Notes under the pieces: model-generated | What the model was told of the DNA's origin: nothing | The model's input: only the letters and a program-made list of their open reading frames with translations | The model's database searches: none | Shown: one piece after another, positions 15,895 to 24,093 of the stretch | How positions within the stretch are numbered: the stretch's first letter is position 1 | Layout of the letters: the number at the start of each line of letters is the position of its first letter | From: Tsuneonella sediminis | GTDB taxonomy: Bacteria; Pseudomonadota; Alphaproteobacteria; Sphingomonadales; Sphingomonadaceae | Length of the DNA: 64,000 nt | Assembly (NCBI RefSeq): GCF_051912845.1 | Contig: NZ_JBNCBU010000001.1 | Coordinates: 1,798,001 to 1,862,000 of the forward strand | Direction of reading: 5' to 3' | Made by a program: the position numbers and the translations under genes

Positions 15895-16467
15895 ATGGCT
15901 GACACGACTGGCGACGCGATCCCGGGGACCGTTACGGTCGAAGACGAAGGGGTCCGGCGGCGCGATTTCATTAACGTAGCGGCGATCGCCGCCGCGGGGG
16001 TCGGCGGGGTGAGCGTGCTCCTCCCCCTGATCAGCCAGATGGCGCCGTCGGCCGACGTGCTCGCCGAAAGCAGCACCGAGGTCGACGTCTCGGCGATCCA
16101 GCCCGGCCAGGCGATCAAGGCGGTGTTCCGCAAGCAGCCGCTGTTCGTCCGGCGATTGACGCCCGAGGAGATCGCGGCGGCCAACGCTATTCCGGTCAGC
16201 GGCCTGCGCGACCCGGAAACCCTCGAGGAGCGCACCAAGGAAGGGCACGAGGACCTGCTCGTGACCATGGGCGTGTGCACCCACCTCGGCTGCGTGCCGC
16301 TCGGCGCCGCCGAGGGTGAGATCAAGGGTGAGTTCGGGGGTTATTTCTGCCCGTGCCACGGATCGCACTACGACACCGCGGCGCGCATCCTGAAGGGCCC
16401 GGCACCGAAGAACCTCGAGGTGCCCGAGTATGAATTCACCAGCGACACCGTGATCAAGGTCGGCTGA
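15895..16467 (+). CDS. petA: Ubiquinol-cytochrome c reductase Rieske iron-sulfur subunit, 190 aa
   Basis: The Rieske subunit takes electrons from ubiquinol in complex III and passes them to cytochrome c1. A twin-arginine-like start (about residues 20-22, VRRRDFINVAAIAAAGVGG) leads to one membrane anchor, then a periplasmic domain with cluster ligands in CTHLGCVPLG and CPCHGSHYD; both boxes are complete. It is first of petA-petB-petC, with petB 19 bases downstream after a GAGAGAG site. The length matches alphaproteobacterial forms. The promoter should lie in the 15673-15894 gap. Confidence 0.96.
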   Translation: MADTTGDAIPGTVTVEDEGVRRRDFINVAAIAAAGVGGVSVLLPLISQMAPSADVLAESSTEVDVSAIQPGQAIKAVFRKQPLFVRRLTPEEIAAANAIPVSGLRDPETLEERTKEGHEDLLVTMGVCTHLGCVPLGAAEGEIKGEFGGYFCPCHGSHYDTAARILKGPAPKNLEVPEYEFTSDTVIKVG

Positions 16468-16486
16468 GGCGAGAGAGAGCGAAACG

Positions 16487-17806
16487 ATGAGCTTCCCCTG
16501 GGCCCAACAATATCAACCGGTTAACCCGTTCATGCGCTGGATGGACGAGAAGCTGCCGCTTCCTCGCCTCGTCTACAACGCGGTCGGCGGCGGCTATCCG
16601 GTCCCCCGCAATCTCAATTACATGTGGAATTTCGGTGTCCTCGCCGGGTTCTGCCTCGTGCTGCAGATCGTCACCGGCATCGTGCTGGCGATGCACTACG
16701 CATCGAACGCGACCGTGGCGTTCGCCTCGACCGAGCACATCATGCGCGACGTCAACTGGGGCTGGATGCTGCGGTATGCCCACGCCAATGGCGCAAGCAT
16801 GTTCTTTGCGGTGATCTACCTGCACATCTTCCGCGGTTTCTTCTACTCGTCTTACAAGGCCCCGCGCGAGATGGTCTGGCTGCTCGGCGTGGTTATCTTC
16901 CTGCTGCTGATGGCGACCGGCTTCATGGGCTACGTCCTGCCGTGGGGGCAGATGAGCTTCTGGGGGGCCAAGGTCATCACCGGCCTGTTCGGCGCGATCC
17001 CCGTCGTCGGCGAGCCGATCCAGATCTGGCTGCTCGGCGGCTACGCGCCCGACAACGCGGCGCTCAACCGCTTCTTCAGCCTGCACTATCTGCTGCCGTT
17101 CGTGATCGCAGGCGCGGTTATCCTGCACATCTGGGCGCTCCACCTCACGGGCTCCTCGAACCCCACCGGGGTCGAAGTGAAGAGCGAGAGCGACACGATC
17201 CCGTTCCACCCCTATTATACCGCCAAGGACGGCTTCGGGCTGGGCGTGTTCCTGCTGATCTACTGCGCGCTCCTGTTCTTCGGACCGAACCTGCTCGGCC
17301 ACCCCGACAACTACATCGAGGCGAATCCGCTCTCGACCCCGGCGCACATCGTTCCCGAATGGTATTTCTGGCCGTTCTACGCGATCCTGCGCGCCTTCAC
17401 GGTGGACCTGCACATCCCGTTCACCAGCATCGTCATAATCGAGGCCAAGCTGCTCGGCGTGCTGGCGATGTTCAGCGCAATCCTGCTGTGGTTCTTCCTG
17501 CCCTGGCTCGACAAGGGCCCGGTGCGCAGTGGACACTACCGGCCGTTGTTCCGCAAGTTCTTCTGGTTCGGCCTGATCCCGGCGATGATCGTCCTGTTCT
17601 GGGCCGGTGGTGCGCCGGCGGAAGAGCCGTACGTCATGCTCAGTCAGATCGCGACCGCGTACTACTTCCTCCACTTCCTCGTGGTGCTGCCGATCGTCTC
17701 GATGATCGAACGGCCCGAGCCGCTGCCGTACTCGATCACCGAGGCGGTGCTGGGCGAGGACAAGGACGCGGTCCTCGGCGAGAACGCCGAACCGGTCGGC
17801 GTCTGA
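16487..17806 (+). CDS. petB: Cytochrome b of the bc1 complex, 439 aa
   Basis: The integral membrane core of complex III, with eight helices. The heme ligands are in HYASN...  and HANGASMFFAVIYLHIFRGF on helix B and FSLHYLLPF...HIWALH on helix D. The Q-site PEWY motif is intact (HIVPEWYFWPF). It is longer than mitochondrial cytochrome b by a C-terminal extension (EAVLGEDKDAVLGENAEPVGV), as often in alphaproteobacteria. It lies between petA and petC, with a 30-base gap to the latter. Confidence 0.97.
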   Translation: MSFPWAQQYQPVNPFMRWMDEKLPLPRLVYNAVGGGYPVPRNLNYMWNFGVLAGFCLVLQIVTGIVLAMHYASNATVAFASTEHIMRDVNWGWMLRYAHANGASMFFAVIYLHIFRGFFYSSYKAPREMVWLLGVVIFLLLMATGFMGYVLPWGQMSFWGAKVITGLFGAIPVVGEPIQIWLLGGYAPDNAALNRFFSLHYLLPFVIAGAVILHIWALHLTGSSNPTGVEVKSESDTIPFHPYYTAKDGFGLGVFLLIYCALLFFGPNLLGHPDNYIEANPLSTPAHIVPEWYFWPFYAILRAFTVDLHIPFTSIVIIEAKLLGVLAMFSAILLWFFLPWLDKGPVRSGHYRPLFRKFFWFGLIPAMIVLFWAGGAPAEEPYVMLSQIATAYYFLHFLVVLPIVSMIERPEPLPYSITEAVLGEDKDAVLGENAEPVGV

Positions 17807-17836
17807 ACTACAGGCTTTAGGGAAAGCGACACGACA

Positions 17837-18724
17837 ATGATCCGTCTCTTCGGAATCCTCATCGGCCTGTTTTTCGCGGTCATGGCACTCTGGGCGTTCG
17901 GCACGGGCGTCGGCACCGTGATTTCCGACGGCCAGCTCAAGGAAGCGACCGCCGAGCACGAGTTCCACCTGCATGCGCGCGACGCCGAGCTCGCCTCGGA
18001 CGGCGCCTTCGGCAAGTGGGACCTCGCGCAACTCCAGCGCGGTTTCCAGGTTTACAAGGAAGTCTGCTCGGCCTGCCACAGTCTCAAGTTCGTGGCCTTC
18101 CGCGACCTCGCGGCGCTCGGCTACAGCGAGGCCGAAGTGAAGGCGATCGCCGCGGGTTTCCAGGTCCCGGGGGTCGATCCGAACACTGGCGAGGCGACCA
18201 CTCGTCCGGGCCTTCCTACCGACTATTTCCCGTCGCCCTATCCTAACGCGGTGGCGGCGGCGGCGGCGAACAACAACGCCATTCCGCCCGACCTTTCGCT
18301 GATGACGAAGGCGCGGCACGACGGCAGCAATTATGTCTATTCGCTGCTGACCGGTTATCGCAACGTCGATACCTTCAGCATCGACGGCAAGAAGGTGAAG
18401 GAGGAATTCCCCGAATTCGCCACCCCGCCGAACACCTATTTCAACCCGTATTTCGCCAATCTCAACATCGCGATGGCGCCGCCGATCACGGCGGACGGAC
18501 AGGTGTCTTACGCCGAGGGTCAGCCGGCCCCGACGGTCGACCAGATGTCGCGCGATGTCGCGGCGTTCCTGACCTGGACCGCCGAGCCCAAGAAGGTGAA
18601 GCGCACCCAGGTGGGCTGGCCCGTTCTCGGCTTCCTGCTGTTCGCGACGATCCTCGCGTGGATGGCGAAGAACCAGGTCTGGGCTGCGATCAAGCCCAAG
18701 AAAGCCAAGGTGGTCCAGGGCTGA
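17837..18724 (+). CDS. petC: Cytochrome c1 of the bc1 complex, 295 aa
   Basis: Heme c1 attaches at CSACHSLK. The Met ligand is in the NIAMAPPITADGQVSYAEG region, and the membrane anchor is a helix near the C-terminus (VLGFLLFATILAWMAKNQVW). The first about 25 residues form a hydrophobic signal. It receives electrons from the Rieske protein and reduces soluble or membrane cytochrome c. Start ATG 17837 follows AGGGAAAG. It closes petABC; the apt gene begins 26 bases later. Confidence 0.96.
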   Translation: MIRLFGILIGLFFAVMALWAFGTGVGTVISDGQLKEATAEHEFHLHARDAELASDGAFGKWDLAQLQRGFQVYKEVCSACHSLKFVAFRDLAALGYSEAEVKAIAAGFQVPGVDPNTGEATTRPGLPTDYFPSPYPNAVAAAAANNNAIPPDLSLMTKARHDGSNYVYSLLTGYRNVDTFSIDGKKVKEEFPEFATPPNTYFNPYFANLNIAMAPPITADGQVSYAEGQPAPTVDQMSRDVAAFLTWTAEPKKVKRTQVGWPVLGFLLFATILAWMAKNQVWAAIKPKKAKVVQG

Positions 18725-18749
18725 TCGCCCGGTCAGGGATACCGCGGGC

Positions 18750-19286
18750 GTGAGCCCCGACGATCTCAAGCATCTCGTGCGCTCGGTGCCGGACTTCCCG
18801 GCGCCGGGCGTTCTTTTTCGCGACATCACCACCCTTATCGCGCACGGTGACGGCCTGCGCGCGGCGGTCGGCCACCTCGCCGACCGGGCGCGATCCCGTG
18901 GGGCCGAGGCCATTGCCGGCATGGAAGCGCGCGGGTTCATCTTCGGGGCCGCGGTGGCGATCGAGCTCGGCGTCGGATTCGTCCCCGTGCGCAAGCCCGG
19001 CAAGCTGCCGGTCGCGACGATCGGCATCGATTATGACCTCGAATACGGCACGGATCGGCTGGAGATCGACCCGAGCGCGATCGCGCCCGGCCAGCGCGTT
19101 GCGATCGTGGACGACCTCATCGCCACGGGCGGCACCGCGCTGGGGGCGGCGGAACTGCTGCAGCGTGCGGGGGCGGTGGTTACCGATGCGCTGTTCGTCA
19201 TCGACCTGCCGGACCTCGGCGGCGCGGAGCGGCTGCGCCGGGCCGGCCTTGTAGTCGACGCCTTGATGGAATTTCCCGGTCACTAG
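18750..19286 (+). CDS. apt: Adenine phosphoribosyltransferase, 178 aa
   Basis: It converts adenine and PRPP to AMP in the cytoplasmic purine salvage route. The GTG at 18750 gives MSPDDLKHLVRSVPDFPAPGVLFRDIT, the usual APRT N-terminus. The PRPP loop is VAIVDDLIATGGTA and the adenine-site EARGF occurs in GMEARGFIFG. Its length is normal. It follows petC by 26 bases on the same strand and may be read through from the bc1 operon. No terminator is clear between them. Confidence 0.95.
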   Translation: MSPDDLKHLVRSVPDFPAPGVLFRDITTLIAHGDGLRAAVGHLADRARSRGAEAIAGMEARGFIFGAAVAIELGVGFVPVRKPGKLPVATIGIDYDLEYGTDRLEIDPSAIAPGQRVAIVDDLIATGGTALGAAELLQRAGAVVTDALFVIDLPDLGGAERLRRAGLVVDALMEFPGH

Positions 19287-19368
19287 CGGATCATGGCCGC
19301 GTGGGACCCGAAGGGGGCTCCCGCGCATTTGAACTGCAAGCCGCATTCGTGCGACAACGCAGGGGTTC

Positions 19369-21234
19369 ATGGAACAGCAGGCTCTCGTGATCGCGCTTGT
19401 CGGCGTGCTCGGAATCGGCGCGCAATGGATTGCGTGGCGAACAGGCTGGCCGGCGATCGTCCTCATGCTGGCCGCCGGTTTCCTGGCCGGGCCGGTCCTG
19501 AACCTGTTCGATCCCGACAAGGTCTTCGGCGAGATGATGGCGCCGATGATCTCGATCGGGGTCGCGCTGATCCTCTTCGAAGGCGGTCTCAGCCTCAACT
19601 TCCGCGAACTTCGCCATGCGGGCGAGGCGGTGTGGAGACTGTTTGTCTTCGGTGTTCCGATCGGCTGGTTACTGGGCAGCGTGGCGCTGCACATGGCCGG
19701 GCTCGTCTGGCCGGTGGCGATCCTGTTCGCCGGCATTCTCGTCGTGACCGGCCCGACCGTCGTGATGCCGATGCTGCGTCAGGCGAACGTGCAGCCCCGG
19801 CCGGCCGCGATTCTCAAGTGGGAAGCGATCGTCAACGACCCTGCGGGCGCGATGTGCGCGGTCATCGCGTACGAGTATTTCCGCCTGTCGGCCAACGGCG
19901 CGGTTCTGTTCGAGGTCGTGCCGCCGATGCTCGTCGCGGCCGTGCTGGCCGCTGCGCTTGGCTATTTCGCCGCCCTCGCGGTTGCGTGGAGCTTCCCGCG
20001 CGGGCTCGTACCCGAGTATCTGAAAGTCCCGGTCCTGCTGACCGCGGTGATCGCGGTGTTCGTCGCGGCGAACCTGGTCGAGCACGAGGCGGGACTGATC
20101 TCGGTCACGGTGATGGGCGTGGCACTCGCAAACATGAACGTGTCGTCGCTGCGCAGCATTCACCCCTTCAAGCAGAACGTCGCGGTTCTGCTGGTGTCGG
20201 GCATTTTCATCCTCCTGTCGTCCAGCCTGCAGTTCGAGGAACTGCGCTATCTCGAATGGCGGTTCGCCCTGTTCCTGCTCGCCCTCCTGTTCATCATCCG
20301 GCCCGCGACCGTGCTGCTCAGCCTGCTCGGCAGCTCGCTGCCTTGGAAGGAGCGTCTGTTCGTCGCCTGGATCGCGCCGCGCGGCATCGTGCTGGTTGCG
20401 ATCGCCGGCCTGTTCGCATTGCGGCTGACCGAACTCGGCTATGCCGATGGCAACATCCTCATCGGCCTGTCGTTTGCGGTGGTGGTGGCGACCGTCATCG
20501 CGCACGGCTTCACCATCAATCTCGCCGCGCGTCTGCTCGGCATCAAGGGCGCGACGCGTCCCGGCCTGCTGATCGTCGGCGCGACGCCGTGGACGATCAC
20601 GCTGGCCCGCCAGATGCAGGAACTCGATACCCCGGTGACGATCGCGGATTCGAGCTGGGAGCGCCTCTCACCGGTGCGCCAGGCGGGCCTGCCGTTCTAT
20701 CACGGCGAGATCCTTCACGAGGCGACCGAGCACGATCTCGACCTGTCGCCGTTCCAGGTGCTTGTCGCGGCAACCGAGAACGAGGCGTACAACACCCTCG
20801 TGTGTAACGAGTTTGCCTACCTTTTCGGGCGCGACGCCGTCTACCAGGTGGGAGAGGAGGGGGCGGACGACGATCCCCGCCGACTGCCCGAAAGCCTGCG
20901 CGGACGGGCTTTGTTCAAATCGGGCATGGGGGTGGAGGATCTGATCGAGCGTCAGCGCGAGGGCTGGGTATTCCGCAAGACCCGCCTCAGCGACCGATTC
21001 GGGTTCGACGACGCCAAGGAGATACTGCCGGACGCAGGGCAGATGCTTCTGCTCGTGCGCCCCGACGGAACCTTGCGGTTCTTCACCCATGCAAGCCAGC
21101 CGGCCCCGCGGGCCGGAGACACGATTGTCTCGTATTCGCCGCCACAGTCGCGTTCCGCGGCATTGGCAGGCGAGAGGAAGGCGCGGCGCAAGCCAGGGGC
21201 TGACCAGCCGCCTGGCGCGCTCGCCGCGAAATAG
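19369..21234 (+). CDS. Cation/proton antiporter with C-terminal nucleotide-binding domain, 621 aa
   Basis: About 12 membrane helices (residues 1-395) of the monovalent cation:proton antiporter fold with GGLSLNFRELRHAG, TGPTVVMPMLRQ and EAIVNDPAGAM (the N-D pair expected for ion exchange). After GLLIVGATPWTITLARQMQEL comes a TrkA-N/KTN-like Rossmann domain, then a short TrkA-C-like part (DAGQMLLLVRPDGTLRFF) and a basic tail. This layout is close to NhaP-like transporters with a cytoplasmic sensor domain, which may gate transport by NAD(H). It probably handles Na+ or K+; the ion cannot be told from sequence. Confidence 0.88.
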   Translation: MEQQALVIALVGVLGIGAQWIAWRTGWPAIVLMLAAGFLAGPVLNLFDPDKVFGEMMAPMISIGVALILFEGGLSLNFRELRHAGEAVWRLFVFGVPIGWLLGSVALHMAGLVWPVAILFAGILVVTGPTVVMPMLRQANVQPRPAAILKWEAIVNDPAGAMCAVIAYEYFRLSANGAVLFEVVPPMLVAAVLAAALGYFAALAVAWSFPRGLVPEYLKVPVLLTAVIAVFVAANLVEHEAGLISVTVMGVALANMNVSSLRSIHPFKQNVAVLLVSGIFILLSSSLQFEELRYLEWRFALFLLALLFIIRPATVLLSLLGSSLPWKERLFVAWIAPRGIVLVAIAGLFALRLTELGYADGNILIGLSFAVVVATVIAHGFTINLAARLLGIKGATRPGLLIVGATPWTITLARQMQELDTPVTIADSSWERLSPVRQAGLPFYHGEILHEATEHDLDLSPFQVLVAATENEAYNTLVCNEFAYLFGRDAVYQVGEEGADDDPRRLPESLRGRALFKSGMGVEDLIERQREGWVFRKTRLSDRFGFDDAKEILPDAGQMLLLVRPDGTLRFFTHASQPAPRAGDTIVSYSPPQSRSAALAGERKARRKPGADQPPGALAAK

Positions 21235-21256
21235 AAATACCTAGGAAAGGCAAGCC

Positions 21257-21859
21257 ATGCGCCCCAATCCGCTCATCGTCATCCTGCTCGTCGCCGCGCT
21301 CGCGGCGTGCGACCGCGGCTCCGTCGATCTCGACCCCGGGCCCAACGGTGACGCCCCGGCTGTGGGCGAGAAGGTGTCGATCATTCGCGACGACGTGGGG
21401 ATCGAGCGCGAACCCGCCGCGCCGCTCGCCCCGCTCGAAATCGTTATCGGCTTCCCCGAAGGCGGTTCCGACCTGTCCGCTGCCGCCGTTGCCGCCCTTC
21501 GCGATGCGCTCGTCTCGAAGCAGATGAAGGCGGGCGGCCCCATCACGCTGGCCGGACACACCGATTCCGCGGGGCTCGATACCGCCAACCTGCGCGCAGC
21601 GCAGGGGAGGGGCGACGCGGTTCGCGACTGGCTCGTCGAGCATGGGGTCGACGAATCCCGGATCTCCGTCATCGCCTTCGGGGAGCAGAATCCCGTCGCG
21701 CCCAATGCAAGGCCTGACGGGACCCCCGACCCGGCGGGCCGGGCGCGCAATCGGCGGGTCGAGATGACGATCACGGCTCCCCCGGGCACGCCGTCCGCCG
21801 ACCCAACGGGCGAGAGCGAAACGCTGGTCGACGAAATCGCCGGTGCTGGAGAGGATTGA
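21257..21859 (+). CDS. OmpA-family lipoprotein, 200 aa
   Basis: An AGGAAAGG site precedes ATG 21257. The signal peptide MRPNPLIVILLVAALAAC ends in a lipobox (LAAC), so Cys18 is likely lipidated. The C-terminal OmpA/MotB domain has AGHTDSAGLDTANLRAAQGRG and the two typical positions, Asp in HTDS and Arg in RNRRVEM, that hold meso-diaminopimelate in peptidoglycan. It should tether the outer membrane to the wall. It follows the antiporter on the same strand by 22 bases and precedes tRNA-Gly. Too small to be Pal with full features, but Pal-like. Confidence 0.9.
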   Translation: MRPNPLIVILLVAALAACDRGSVDLDPGPNGDAPAVGEKVSIIRDDVGIEREPAAPLAPLEIVIGFPEGGSDLSAAAVAALRDALVSKQMKAGGPITLAGHTDSAGLDTANLRAAQGRGDAVRDWLVEHGVDESRISVIAFGEQNPVAPNARPDGTPDPAGRARNRRVEMTITAPPGTPSADPTGESETLVDEIAGAGED

Positions 21860-21922
21860 CGAAACGGTCGCCGCCATGGCAAGCGCGCCTCCGCCGGTTG
21901 TCCGGCCCGCGCACGGCCTTGG

Positions 21923-21996
21923 GCGGGTATAGCATAGTGGTAATGCTCCAGCCTTCCAAGCTGGCTAGAGGGGTTCGATTCCCCTTACCCGCTCCA
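21923..21996 (+). tRNA. tRNA-Gly(TCC)
   Basis: A complete 74-base cloverleaf ends with encoded CCA. Acceptor strands are 21923-21929 and 21986-21992. The anticodon stem CCAGC/GCTGG (21948-21952 with its partner after the loop) encloses loop CTTCCAA with anticodon TCC at 21955-21957. The T arm GGGGTTCGATTCCCC follows. The D loop has AGTGGTAATGC. It reads GGA and GGG glycine codons. Confidence 0.97.
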
Positions 21997-22019
21997 CCGG
22001 CCGCTGCCCGCAGGCCATT

Positions 22020-22883
22020 TCATGCCCCGGCAGGGATTCCCATGTTGTCGATAAGCCGCGTGCCGCCGATGCGCGCAGCTACCAGCAGGCGTGCCGGCGC
22101 GGCACCGAGCGTGTCGACTGGCTCGAGCGAGTTCGCATCCACCAGGCTCACGTAGTCGATCGAATCGAACCCCGCCTGCAGCAGGTGGGCCTCGATCGCG
22201 GCCAGCGTCGGCGCGACAGCGCTGCCGGCTCCCAGCGCGGCGATCCCCTCGCGCATCGACTGGGGCAGCGCCGCGGCCCGCGCGCGGGTTTCCGGCGAAA
22301 GATACCGGTTGCGGCTAGACAGCGCGAGGCCGTCCGGCTCGCGCACCGTGCCCACCCCGACGACGGCGTCAACGTGCGGCGCGGCGAGATCGAGGTCGCG
22401 CGCCATCCGGCGGATCACGGCGAGCTGTTGCCAGTCCTTTTCGCCGAAAACGGCCACGTCGGGGCGGACCTGGTTGAACAATTTGAGCACGACGGTCGCC
22501 ACCCCGTCGAAGTGGCCGGGGCGCGCCGCGCCGCAAAGCCCCTCGCTGACGTCGGCGACCGAAACATTGGTGGCGAACCCGTCGGGGTACATCGCCGCGA
22601 CGCCGGGCGCCCAGACCAGCTCGACCCCTTCCGCTTCAAGCAGGCGGCAATCCTCGGCGAATGTGCGCGGATAGGCATCGAGATCCTCACCCGGGCCGAA
22701 CTGCTTGGGGTTGACGAAGATTGACACCGCGACCGCATCGCAATGCCGCTTGGCCTCGCGCACGAGTGTCAGGTGGCCTTCGTGAAGCGCACCCATCGTC
22801 GGCACGAGCGCAAGCCGCCCGCCCTCGCCCCTGATGGCGTCCACGGCGCTTCTCAACACTTCCAGCGTCGTCGCGGTTTGCAT
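22020..22883 (-). CDS. panC: Pantothenate synthetase, 287 aa
   Basis: It joins pantoate and beta-alanine with ATP in the coenzyme A pathway. Typical segments are LVPTMGALHEGHLTLVREA (ATP site, HxGH), FVNPKQFGPGEDLDAYPRT, VFGEKDWQQLAVIRRMARDLD and ALSSRNRYLS. The length is normal. It converges on tRNA-Gly and diverges from mipZ with a 69-base gap that must hold both promoters. No panB neighbour is seen here. Confidence 0.96.
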   Translation of the reverse strand: MQTATTLEVLRSAVDAIRGEGGRLALVPTMGALHEGHLTLVREAKRHCDAVAVSIFVNPKQFGPGEDLDAYPRTFAEDCRLLEAEGVELVWAPGVAAMYPDGFATNVSVADVSEGLCGAARPGHFDGVATVVLKLFNQVRPDVAVFGEKDWQQLAVIRRMARDLDLAAPHVDAVVGVGTVREPDGLALSSRNRYLSPETRARAAALPQSMREGIAALGAGSAVAPTLAAIEAHLLQAGFDSIDYVSLVDANSLEPVDTLGAAPARLLVAARIGGTRLIDNMGIPAGA

Positions 22884-22952
22884 GCGGCTTCGTGCCTCCG
22901 CTATTCCTCGGTTCGGTCAACGCCCTAGCGGGCACACTACGGGAATGCACGC

Positions 22953-23774
22953 GTGTCAAAGCCGGCTCACAGGATCGTATTCGCCAACGAAAAGGGCGGC
23001 ACCGGCAAGTCCACCACCGCGGTTCATATCGCAGTGGCGCTCGCCTATCGCGGGGCGAAAGTGGCGGCGATCGACCTTGATCCACGCCAGCGCACGCTCT
23101 ACCGCTATCTTGAAAACCGAGCCGAAACTGCGTCGCGGCGCGAGATAGTCCTGCCGAGCGCGCGGTTCGAGGTATTCGAGGGCGGCACCCCCGATGAACT
23201 CGAGGCCATGACCCGGTCGCTGGCGGACGGGTGCGATTTCGTCGTGTTCGACACGCCCGGCCGCGACGATCCGCTCGCGCGCCATGCGGCGACCGAGGCC
23301 GACACCCTCGTCACCCCCCTTAACGACAGCTTTGTCGATTTCGACCTCATCGGGCAGGTCGACGCCGAGACCTTCAAGGTGCGCAAGCTGTCGTTCTACG
23401 CCGAGCTGATCTGGGAAGCGCGGATCAAGCGCAGCCGTTCGCAGATCGAGCAGAACCGGCGCGAGATGGACTGGGTGGTCGTTCGCAACCGCACCGGCCA
23501 CGTCGAGGCGCGCAACATGGCGCGGATCGAGGCGGCGCTGAGAGAGCTGTCGAAGCGGGTCGGATTTCGCGTCGCCCACGGCCTGTCGGAACGCGTGATC
23601 TACCGCGAACTGTTCCCGAGCGGGTTGACGCTGCTCGACAAGGGGCACCTCGGCGAACTCGGCACCAGCCATCTCGTCGCGCGTCAGGAACTGCGCAACC
23701 TCGTCGCGGCGCTGAACCTGCCTGTGCCCGCGGGCGGCTTTGCCGGACGCAAAGCGGAGCTGGCGCTGGCCTGA
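22953..23774 (+). CDS. mipZ: MipZ division-plane positioning ATPase, 273 aa
   Basis: A ParA-like ATPase that forms a pole-to-pole gradient and blocks FtsZ assembly except at mid-cell in alphaproteobacteria. GTG 22953 gives MSKPAHRIVFANEKGGTGKST with a deviant Walker A at residues 14-21. Diagnostic family pieces are DLDPRQRTLYRYLENR, DTPGRDDPLARHA, NDSFVDFDLIGQVD, RNRTGHVEARNMARI and HGLSERVIYRELFPSGLTLLD. These distinguish MipZ from ParA and MinD. It stands beside a J-domain gene and a phosphomannomutase on the same strand. Confidence 0.96.
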   Translation: MSKPAHRIVFANEKGGTGKSTTAVHIAVALAYRGAKVAAIDLDPRQRTLYRYLENRAETASRREIVLPSARFEVFEGGTPDELEAMTRSLADGCDFVVFDTPGRDDPLARHAATEADTLVTPLNDSFVDFDLIGQVDAETFKVRKLSFYAELIWEARIKRSRSQIEQNRREMDWVVVRNRTGHVEARNMARIEAALRELSKRVGFRVAHGLSERVIYRELFPSGLTLLDKGHLGELGTSHLVARQELRNLVAALNLPVPAGGFAGRKAELALA

Positions 23775-23795
23775 CGCGCGCGCTAGGCGGCGCCG

Positions 23796-24083
23796 GTGTT
23801 CAAGCTCCTCGTCATAGCTGGCATTATCGCGCTCGTTGTGCGGGTCGCGACCGGCCGCTGGCCGTGGGCATTCCTGACCGCGACGTCCTCGCGGCAGCAA
23901 GCCATTCGCAAGGCGCGCGCCCTGCTCGGCGTCCGGCAGGCGGCTTCGCGCGGCGAGATCGTCGAGGCGCACCGGCGGCTGATCGGCATGGTCCATCCCG
24001 ATCGCGGTGGCTCGAACGATCAGGTTTACGAGGCGAACGCGGCGCGCGACCTGCTTCTGGGCGAACTGCCCGACAACCGCTGA
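23796..24083 (+). CDS. Small membrane J-domain protein, 95 aa
   Basis: GTG 23796 starts a single N-terminal membrane helix (FKLLVIAGIIALVVRVA). A short J domain then contains the HPD motif in LIGMVHPDRGGSN with helix II (EIVEAHRRLIG) and helix III (VYEANAARDLLLG). J domains stimulate the ATPase of DnaK-type chaperones. It resembles minimal membrane-anchored DnaJ-like proteins found next to mipZ in sphingomonads, as far as I recall. It starts 21 bases after mipZ, and the mutase start follows 11 bases after its stop. Confidence 0.85.
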   Translation: MFKLLVIAGIIALVVRVATGRWPWAFLTATSSRQQAIRKARALLGVRQAASRGEIVEAHRRLIGMVHPDRGGSNDQVYEANAARDLLLGELPDNR

Positions 24084-24093
24084 GGAAGACCAC

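Noticed and set aside
16454..19027. 857-residue minus-strand frame opposite petB, petC and apt
   Set aside because: It crosses four real genes, is rich in Arg/His/Asp/Glu repeats and has no recognisable domain.
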